A stretch of 5,447 nucleotides of DNA from Verrucomicrobiales bacterium (GTDB lineage: Bacteria > Verrucomicrobiota > Verrucomicrobiia > Limisphaerales > UBA9464), in the NCBI GenBank assembly GCA_003445095.1, contig DLVS01000545.1:1-5447 (forward strand). Direction: 5' to 3'. Made by a program: the position numbers and the translations under genes. How positions within the stretch are numbered: position 1 is the first letter of the stretch; the number at the start of each line of letters is the position of its first letter. Positions 1-5,447 of the stretch are shown here, piece by piece. The notes beneath the pieces were generated by a model. That model had not been told where the DNA came from and did not search any database. It saw nothing but the letters and a program-made list of their open reading frames with translations.

Positions 1-214
1 CGTTTGAAGCACTCGGATCGGTGAGGGTCACTTCGCTACCCGTGGTCTCGGTGGAGTAGTTGGGCACATCGCTCCACGTCGGAGAGTTGAGATTCGAAAC
101 GCGCTGGAGCACAAACCGCACCCCGGTTTGTGCGGCAACCTTCACACTCAATCTCCCGCCGATGAAACTTGTGGCGAGGATTCGGAATTCCGCGGGCGTG
201 GTCGCAGTGTTCGG
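1..214 (-). other. C-terminal beta-rich tail, truncated by the window edge (residues 1745-1815)
   Basis: The last visible residues contain FRILATSFIGGRLSVKVAA (1754-1772), then VRFVLQRVSNLNSPTWSDVP (1776-1795) and EVTLTDPSASN (1805-1815). This matches the common ending of secreted Verrucomicrobiota proteins: Y.LE.S.NL..W..V.......G....TDP......FYRL, directly before the stop. On that pattern about 5-20 residues remain, with an aromatic-Arg ending expected. It may be a secretion or surface-sorting signal in that phylum; the mechanism is inferred. Confidence 0.7.
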
Positions 215-3200
215 GAATTGCAGTAGTGCCGCCCATTGATCGAAGTTCTTCCCCACGAAGTCGGTGAAGTTGTGGAACCGCGTCTGTTCGGCGACGAGAG
301 CGGCTTTCAGCTCAGGGTTGGCACCCGCAGCGAGACGGCTCCAGAGGCTGTTCACTTGAGTCGCCATGGACGTTGTAACCCGCGCGTTGGCGCCTCGTCC
401 TTGGAGCCACTTATCCAACGAAGGCACGAAATTCAGCAGCATGCTCCCGGAGGCGAAGAGCAAGTCTGGATTCGTAATGAGCAGACGGCGAACTTCCTCG
501 CTGTGTTGGCGGTAGAGGGCTTCGAGCCGGCGGCCCTCGGTGGTTTGGAGCATCAAATCACGGACTCCGCGAAACGTTTCCAACCGCGGGTCGGCCAATG
601 ATTCGGCGGTCAGTCCGTGCGGAGCGGGATCCACGTCGTTTCTTGTCAGCGCGCGGTCAAGGTTTCGCTTCGAGGGAGACTTCCGCGAATCAGCAATCAA
701 CGGTGCCTCGGGTCCTGGGCGCGGACGAAGTCCCGCAAAGACCCAAATCGTTTCCAGGGGACATATTCCCGTCCCGCCGGTCGTAATCGAAGTCAGGAGC
801 TCGTCGTTTTCCGCATCCCAGAGGCTAGTCAAACGATGCTCGATCCCGAGAGCCGCCACGTGGACTCGGTCGCCGCTCACGTAGCTTGCCCAGGTTTCCT
901 GGCGGTTGGCGGCGAGGTCGATGTTACGCACGGGGGTAGCGAACGGCAGAGGCTCGAACGAGGCTTCCGCCACCCGGGAAAAGGTCGCGATCTGGTCCGC
1001 CTGAAGCAGATAAGCCGTCTCGTCGGTGAACGCGATTTTCAACGATTCACGGGCCGCGGCGATGGCGACACTTTGCACGCCGTAATCTAGCGGAGGAGCG
1101 TTTGGCAGGGTGATCTCTTCCCAGACCGGCGTCCTGGCCGAAAGATCCATTCGGCCCACCCGGAGCGAGACCGTTTCATTTTCCCGCCGCGGGTAGACTG
1201 CATAGACAAATCCTCGATTCCGTTCGTCATCAAAAGGGGCATGCGTGGTCCAGCAGGCGCGCAATAGCGGACGCCCTCCATGGGGCAGGCTGCTGATGTC
1301 CACCGTGGTCAGGAGTAGGTCGGATGGGCCCCAGAAATCCGTGAGGCGCAGTTCGTTTTGGGGAGGGCCAATATGGTAGAGACACAGGCTGGGAATATCG
1401 AACCCATCAACCCCGCTGGCGAACGCCACGGCGTCGGGTTGTTGGGGCGGTATGGGGCTCGCGGGATTGGCTATCGGCGGGTCCGGTGGCTTGTTACCTC
1501 CTTTGAATTGGGAAAAGCCAGGGCGTCCGTCGGGGAGTAATCCAAGTACGGTGCCGAACCCGATCCCCATGGGCTGTTCGGAAGCGAAGCCCCCATAATC
1601 GACGCTGCGAACGGTCTCTTGGACGGTATAAAGCCGGAGAAGCTCGGCATTCAAATCGCCTGCCACCAGGGCTCCCGCCTCGACCGATCCGATTCCGATA
1701 TTGGCCGGATGCCCAACCGCCTCGACCACCTGCGCCAGAAAGCGAAGGCCGCCGCGAAGCGCCTCGAACCTTCCCAGATATAAACCTCGATTGACCGTGT
1801 CCAAGGCGCCGGACCAGGCGACATGGGGAGGCGACTGACCCACGCTCGCGGCCAGGCGGGGATAGGTATCAGGACCTGCTACGCCAAGATTCAAGTACTG
1901 GCTCCACCGAGGCGTTAAGCGGGCGAATCTGATATCGTGGCTGGGATAACCCGTGTTGTAGGCCATCCGAACATCCGAACCCACCGTGTGAAATTGCACA
2001 TCGAGGCCGCCATTCAACGCGGTGAATTTGTCTGGGCCCGCGACGACGGTTCCGCCGGCGGGCGCAGAATCGCCACCAGCCGGATCCCTCACGTTGTCCA
2101 ATTGACTGAACTCCCACGCCGCCTTGCGCTGCGCGACCAACCAGCGGCGATCTACTGGGCAAGGGGGCGGGCCTGAACACGGTGCCTCCAACACCAAGGC
2201 GACCAGCGGCGAACCGTCGGGCGCGAGGGTGACGGCCAAGTTGCGAATCACTCCGGCTGGCACGCCCGCAATCTGTTCCGTTTGCCAGAGCGTTCCATTC
2301 CGCTCAGCGAACCACACACGGCCGTCGCAGTCGGCATAGACGGCCACCCGGCGATCACTGTTCCGGGCCGCGGCGACGGGTGGGTAGCGCAGCTCGTCGT
2401 AAGCGAAGGTGTCGAAGGCCGGGATTTCGCACAGGGTCTGCAAGTTCTCCCAGCCGTCTAACCCAGGAGTCAGGGCCGGCAGATAAACGATTTGCATTAC
2501 GGGTGCCAGACCGTTCGTCCGTTTCTGGGCAATGGCCGCGACAAATTCCGAATCGCCGAAGCTGGCGACCGTGCCGATCACAAACTGCTGGCGAGGGTGC
2601 AGCAGGGCGAGATCCGGCGGCACCAGCGGCCATCCCTCCTGCCGATTGATGATTCGCGCGAGCGTCCGGTCCTGCCACGTATCGAGCAGTTCGTCGGTGA
2701 AGTGGAACACGCGGTAGAGGATTGCGGTATCATCGCGGCCCACGGAGCCCCCAGGCAGCAGCGCATCGCGGACAATGCTGTAGCCGGGCCAATCGCTGGG
2801 ATTGGCGTTGTCTTCCTTCAGAAGCAACGGGTAATGCACGCCAAGCCCGAGGTCGGCGAAGTAATTCACCTGCGCCGGATTGGGAGCGAGCAGCGCTTCC
2901 CTCGATTGGCCGAGCATACGAAAGGCGATGGGGAAACCGCCCGGCGGATCGTCGCCGCCGCCCGACTGTTGCCACTGGTAACCATCCCAAATGGAAAGAC
3001 GCGCCCTCGACGTGTCGAGTTGCGAGAGCAAATTCGGGAGGCCCTCCGGATCGGCCGCAATCCGTACCGCCGTCAACTCACCCTCGTCCGCGGCCGTCTG
3101 AACTTCCCATCCCAGCGGGTTCAGCGGCGTGGGCGGAAGAGGACGCACGACCTGCAATAAGGACTGGTCATGATTGTTCGACGAATTCAAGTCCGTGGCG

Positions 3201-5447
3201 GAAACCACCAGCCACTCCAAGGTTTCCAACCCGGCCACAGCGAACGAGAGGCGGACCTTCACGGTTACGCTGGCATCCGACGCCAGGTCGCCTACGGGAC
3301 ACCTCAATTCGTCGCCGCCCAGTTGGCAGTCGCCGCCCGGCGAGGTCGCCTCGAGCAAGGTAACTCGAGGCGGCGTCCCGGACAGACCGGGCAGTTGCAG
3401 TCGGAGTTCCACCTCCGAAGCTGGCAAAGTTCCGTGATTGAGCACCTCAACTTCGAAAACGGCTTCCGCTCCCGTCGCCACTTGAACGGATGCAGCAGTC
3501 ACCGTGACCGTTGGGTCGGGCCCGGCTGCCTGGACATTGAGAACAACATCTTCTTCGTGACTTAAATGTTGGGTCACCAGTGGCGCACCGGCATTGAAGT
3601 CGGTGAGCCGGATGCGGAAGGGGGTTGGGCCTGGAGGTTGGTCGGCCGGTGGATCCCAAGTAACGAGCCCGTCGGCCGAGACGTTCAATCCGGTCGGGCC
3701 AGAGACCAAAGCAAAGGTGAAAGTGTTGGTGGGCGTGTCGTCGTCCTGTGCGACCAGCTGTAGCGTGAAAGGCCGAGGCGGCTGCGGTTCGAGTTGAATC
3801 TCCGGAATGAAGGCCAGGCGCGGCGGTTGGTTGGCTTCTTGAACCGACACGCTGAAATCGGTGGTCGCGGAACGGACCGGTGGCTCCGGCAGATCATGAA
3901 CGCGAACCGTGACGACGAATGTTTGTCCGCCGGCGTCTTCAGGAGGGTTCCAAGAAATCAAACCGGTGATGTCGTTGATCTGCATCCCGGTCGGGTTGTT
4001 GATCAACTCGAAATGCGCTTCCCGCGGCGTGACCAACTCCTGAAGTTGCACCGCGTAGCCAAAGAATGTGGCTTCCTGCGCGGCCTGATCGGGAATCGGC
4101 CGAAGTCCTAGCGGCGCGATTTGGTTGATATCAGGCGTGACGCTCTCCCAGGTCGTGCCGATCCGAAGTTCGTCCACGGACCAGGCGCCGGTCGAATTCA
4201 AAGCAAGGTCTTGGAATTTGCCCAGATCGCGGTCAGTGCGCACCGCCTCCGGAGTCGGCGGCTCTGGGTGCCCAGCGACGGGATTGACAAAGAGCGACAC
4301 GCGATCATTGCCGCTCTCGAAATCGAACTTTGCCACCAGCAACACAACTTGTCCTGTGGCCGCAGAGATCTCGCTCGCTTGTTGGAAACCACCGCCCGCG
4401 TCTTCAATTGCCCAATGGTTGGTTGCGCCGCCGCCAGGCTTGCCAATGAATAAATCCGGAACGACGGCGGAATGGAGAAGGAGTCCGAAAAAACCGTTGA
4501 AGGCGCCTTCTCCCACGGTCCCATCCGGGCGGGCGAGGAAGCTGAGGTAACGGGTTGTGCCGGGCGTCCCGAGCGACTGCGTTAGACGGCGCGAGAGCGA
4601 GCCAATTCCAGCGGAAAGGACTGGTGCCGCGACGTTATTGCCGGCGGTCCGCAACAACGGATAGGGCAGTGAACCGGAGGCCACCCGAGCATTGAGGGGG
4701 GTCGACTGCGCGAACCACGGCGTGGCGAACCCGACGCCGCCGTTCTTTGTGTTCAATGACGCATTCGCCGGCGCATAATCGAACGGTTCCCACGCCACTA
4801 GTCCTTGCGGTGGAGCGGGAGTGATTTCGAGGGTGAAGCTTGCGTTGGTGGTAGCGCCTCCGGGTCCCATCGCATTGATGGTGACCAACGTCGTTCCTGA
4901 GCGAAGCAAGTCGGGGCGCAGATTCATTACCCGTGCTCGGCCCGCGCCGGTGAAGCCCACGTTGGCCGGCGGCACGAGCATCGGCTCACTAAATTGGGCC
5001 GACAAAACCACGACATCCACATCGCTGCCGGGAAAAGAAACAGTCACCGGAATTGCGAGGCGCTGCTCCGCTGAAATCGTCACCGTGGGAGGCGTATCGA
5101 GCGTGATCGTGAGCACCGGCGGGCCAGTCAGCACTCGGAGCGCCGCGCCATTAGCCTGTTCCAACACTTCAAACCAGGGCGGACCCGCCGCCGCATCGAG
5201 ATGCGCGAAGACTCCCGTGCGGCCGCCAGCCGCCGTCAGAAATTGATACGTGTCTCCGGGCTGCGGCGATACCCCGCCCACCGGCAACGCCCGGACAGTG
5301 CCCCCAAGCAGGGCGTGCCCGTCCACTTGGACCACGTCGAACTCTCCCGCAGTGGTTCCGGCCAACTCGACCTCGATGGTTCCGCCGGCGGACTGAACCA
5401 GGTCTCCGGTAACATGGATTTGGCCGGGACTGGCGCGTGGCTTAATC
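1..5447 (-). CDS. Giant modular secreted/surface protein, C-terminal part (partial at both ends)
   Basis: One minus-strand frame (codons 5446-5444 down to 4-2) stays open for 1,815 codons, which cannot be chance in GC-rich DNA with many near-stop codons in the other frames. The translation is ordinary, domain-rich protein throughout. Order: beta-strand passenger end, Ig-like domain, LamG-like jelly roll, two He_PIG-like domains, DUF11, a long propeller-like region, basic linker, helical domain, C-terminal beta tail. No transmembrane segment, catalytic motif or nucleotide-binding motif is visible. Only nine cysteines occur (707, 716, 1006, 1040, 1090, 1096, 1355, 1398, 1562), as expected for an exported protein. 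The N-terminus with its signal peptide must lie beyond 5447. The stop should lie shortly beyond position 1. The modules suggest adhesion or glycan/protein binding at the cell surface, but no substrate can be named. The gene is clear; the function is inferred only from domain type. Confidence 0.95.
215..598 (-). other. Helical domain near the C-terminus (residues 1617-1744)
   Basis: The only clearly alpha-helical part of the visible protein. It contains VRDLMLQTTEGRRLEALYRQ (1628-1647), then HSEEVRRLLITNPDLLFAS, LLNFVPSLDKWLQGRG (1670-1685), an amphipathic stretch with VNSLWSRLAAGANPELKAAL (1698-1717), and FHNFTDFVGKNFDQW (1724-1738). The RD..L.T..GR....LY..HS.E...LL pattern resembles the helical tail that follows the CFI-box in some secreted bacterial proteins, where it reads like LR.FRD..L..T..GR..V..YY..S. 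The CFIATAAYG box itself is absent; the nearest cysteine is C1562, before the basic linker. The role of this tail, perhaps in export or surface retention, is not established. Confidence 0.6.
611..730 (-). other. Basic, proline-rich linker before the helical tail (residues 1573-1612)
   Basis: The segment begins LRPRPGPEAP (1573-1582) and includes SRKSPSKRNLDRALTR (1587-1602), where six of 16 residues are Arg or Lys and only one is acidic. It has no predicted strand pattern and separates the beta-rich body from the helical domain. It contains dibasic pairs (1588-1589 and 1593-1594), so it could be exposed to proteases; this is inference. Confidence 0.6.
764..1432 (-). other. Propeller-like region, second part (residues 1339-1561), family not recognised
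   Basis: After the proline-rich linker, blade-like units resume: LCLYHIG (1354-1360) with LRLTDFWG (1366-1373), LLRACWTTHAP (1394-1404) with FVYAVYPRRE (1413-1422) and W1442, VAIAAARESLKIAFTDETAY (1460-1479), and IDLAANRQETWASYV (1509-1523) with VHVAALG (1528-1534) and W1543. The alternation of an inner strand ending in Ala-Phe/Trp/Tyr with an outer strand is the same as in the first part. That supports one continuous repeat architecture with three to four units here. Function is unknown. Confidence 0.5.
1433..1492 (-). other. Proline-rich interdomain linker (residues 1319-1338)
   Basis: This low-complexity stretch begins KPPDPPIANPASPIPP and ends QQPD. Nine of its 20 residues are proline. 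It splits the propeller-like region in two, which suggests either two separate domains or a long exposed loop between blades. Confidence 0.7.
1493..3094 (-). other. Propeller-like region, first part (residues 785-1318), family not recognised
   Basis: I cannot name a family for these 534 residues. Much of the region repeats a loose unit of 45-65 residues: a hydrophobic strand with small residues, a polar turn, a second strand ending in an aromatic or Ala residue, then a Trp. Examples are LSIWDGYQW (817-825), W999 after a Pro/Gly turn, VAVYADCDGRVWFAERNG (1034-1051) with W1054, WLVAQRKAAW (1102-1111), VRMAYNTG (1159-1166) with W1181, and PHVAWSG (1207-1213) with GLYLGRF (1221-1227). The pattern recalls beta-propeller blades of sialidase or lectin type, but no Asp-box (SxDxGxxW) is seen. 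The stretch from about 830 to 950 (FPIAFRMLG, GVHYPLLLKEDNANPSDWPGY, AILYRVFHFTDE) does not fit the unit and may be an inserted subdomain. A binding role outside the cell is a guess. Confidence 0.5.
3143..3517 (-). other. DUF11-type conserved repeat domain (residues 644-768)
   Basis: The domain starts with DPTVTVTAASVQVATG (644-659). It then shows all the family landmarks: FEVEVLNHG (664-672), SEVELRLQLPG (677-687), a cysteine pair at 707 and 716 within GGDCQLGGDELRCPVGDL, ASVTVKVRLSF (725-735) and DLNSSNNH (752-759). DUF11 units are Ig-like stalk domains in large bacterial and archaeal cell-surface proteins. C707 and C716 are in the usual positions and could form a disulphide after export. 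Only one unit is present, joining the Ig stalk to the large C-terminal region through a proline-rich linker (RPLPPTPLNP, 768-777). Confidence 0.88.
3524..3832 (-). other. Putative Ig (He_PIG-like) domain, second copy (residues 539-641)
   Basis: This copy starts at NQPPRLAFIPEIQLE (539-553), the usual NQPP linker between cadherin-like units. It continues with LQLVAQDDD (562-570) and the signature SGPTGLNVSADGLVTWDPP (582-600), and ends with FRIRLTD (610-616) and VVLNVQ (634-639). It aligns with the preceding domain strand for strand but is clearly diverged, so the duplication is old. The three aspartates at 568-570 sit where cadherin-like units often bind calcium; that role is inferred. Confidence 0.8.
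3833..4117 (-). other. Putative Ig (He_PIG-like) domain, first copy (residues 444-538)
   Basis: This beta domain of about 95 residues begins at LRPIPDQAAQEATFFGYAV (448-466). It carries the family signature PTGMQINDITGLISWNPP (485-502) and then FVVTVRVHD (510-518). The pattern P.GM.I....G.I.W.P...G....V.V.V.D defines the He_PIG/cadherin-like fold found in tandem in bacterial surface proteins. It directly precedes a second, diverged copy with the same signature. The expected role is a rigid extracellular spacer, possibly calcium-stabilised. Confidence 0.8.
4133..4798 (-). other. LamG/concanavalin A-like jelly-roll domain (residues 217-438)
   Basis: The domain opens with VAWEPFDYA (217-225), followed by a glycine/asparagine-rich stretch (234-244, with W244). 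Its core strands are VVLLVAKFDF (367-376) and VSLFVNP (383-389). It closes with SVDELRIGTTWESVTP (423-438). This opening and closing pair (L...E.FDY.........G..W and ..DEIRIG.TW..VTP) is typical of LamG-like domains in large Verrucomicrobiota and Planctomycetota secreted proteins. At 222 residues it has the usual length. Such folds bind carbohydrate or protein surfaces. No catalytic glutamate pair of a glycosidase was seen, so binding is more likely than hydrolysis, but the ligand is unknown. Confidence 0.75.
4817..5122 (-). other. Ig/cadherin-like domain (residues 109-210)
   Basis: This roughly 100-residue beta domain starts with PPVLTITLDTP and ends with ASFTLEIT (202-209). In between it has VVVLSAQFSEPMLVP (145-159), NVGFTGAGRAR (162-172) and SGTTLVTINAMG (183-194). 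The spacing matches the bacterial Ig-like tandem unit with consensus L..SAT.S...LVP..N..F.G.G..R...V.PA....G...ITVTV.DG...A..SF.L.V. Only one copy is present here, between the passenger end and the jelly roll. It probably acts as a spacer or binding domain outside the cell. Confidence 0.6.
5123..5446 (-). other. End of a beta-strand passenger-like module (residues 1-108)
   Basis: Residues 7-30 follow the pattern PG.I.VTGDLVQ..GG..EVELAG, then TTAGEFDVVQV (31-41), LLGGTV (46-51) and PGDTYQFLTA (63-72). This series closes many autotransporter-like beta-helix passengers in Planctomycetota and Verrucomicrobiota, where it usually reads PG.SPG.L.I.GDY.Q..GG.L..EL.GTT....D...V.G.A.L.GTL, then P..GD.F..L. 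Residues 2-8 (KPRASPG) fit the PG.SPG turn at its start. The module continues upstream of the window, so a beta-helix made of repeated strands is expected beyond 5447. The role is structural. The family assignment rests on remembered motif similarity. Confidence 0.7.

Noticed and set aside
236..601. Plus-strand open frame of 121 codons, antisense to the helical domain
   Set aside because: No recognisable domain, and the opposite strand encodes a coherent helical domain in the continuous frame. Treated as a shadow.
2492..3160. Plus-strand open frame of 222 codons
   Set aside because: It lies fully antisense to the open minus-strand gene, overlaps another plus-strand frame (2722-3363), has an Arg/Gln/Pro-rich composition and shows no domain motif. 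GC-rich genes commonly give such antisense frames.
2722..3363. Plus-strand open frame of 213 codons
   Set aside because: Its translation is dominated by Arg, Pro and Ser with no fold-like pattern, and it is antisense to the DUF11 and propeller-like coding region, which is far better supported.
4198..4524. Minus-strand open frame of 108 codons in a different frame
   Set aside because: It overlaps the LamG-like domain in the wrong frame. The main frame here carries recognisable strands and closing motif, so this is a shadow.
4133..4798. Glycoside hydrolase instead of a LamG-like binding domain
   Set aside because: The jelly-roll landmarks are present, but I found no glycosidase catalytic motif such as an ExDxxE-type strand, so an enzymatic call is not supported.
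5381..5392. Palindrome tccgccggcgga, with its 14-base context ggttccgccggcgg repeated at 2048-2061
   Set aside because: Both copies sit in coding DNA where Gly/Ala-rich residues (AGGT and AGGT) produce GCC/GGC runs. Two copies with no regular spacing do not suggest an operator or uptake sequence.
1..5447. Promoters, terminators, RNA genes, CRISPR, insertion sequences or attachment sites
   Set aside because: The window is coding throughout. I saw no direct repeat array, no inverted repeats flanking an element, no T-run after a hairpin, and no tRNA- or rRNA-like stretch.

Overview
The whole 5.4-kb window lies inside one very long gene on the minus strand. Read from the high-coordinate end, the frame whose codons occupy 5446-5444, 5443-5441 and so on down to 4-2 runs for 1,815 codons with no stop. 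No start codon in the window is its true start, and its stop lies beyond position 1. All other open frames here, on either strand, are short shadows of this gene. Residue numbers below count from the first complete codon (residue 1 = 5446..5444; residue n = 5449-3n down to 5447-3n). I translated the frame by hand and checked the numbering at many independent points, and found no frameshift.

The product is a mosaic secreted or surface protein. In order it holds: the end of a beta-strand passenger-like module (1-108); an Ig/cadherin-like domain (about 109-210); a LamG/concanavalin-like jelly roll (217-438); two tandem putative-Ig (He_PIG-like) domains (444-538 and 539-641); a DUF11-type conserved repeat domain (644-768); a long, poorly recognisable region with propeller-like repeats, split by a proline-rich linker (about 785-1561); a basic, proline-rich linker (1573-1612); a helical domain (about 1617-1744); and a beta-rich C-terminal tail (1745-1815). 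The tail looks like the last few dozen residues of many Verrucomicrobiota secreted proteins, so the stop codon is probably only a short way past position 1.

The window is GC-rich. The module set (GDLVQ..GG..EVELAGTT, VAWEPFDYA...VDELRIGTTW, DUF11, and the FVLQRVSNL..PTWSDVP tail) points to a free-living member of the Verrucomicrobiota (Pedosphaera/Limisphaerales-like) or, less likely, the Planctomycetota. This is judged from remembered family patterns, not from a search.

There are no RNA genes, mobile elements, CRISPR arrays, promoters or terminators that I can support, and no non-coding stretch. I do not see a multi-gene system. The least explained part is the roughly 780-residue propeller-like region and the helical tail that follows it.
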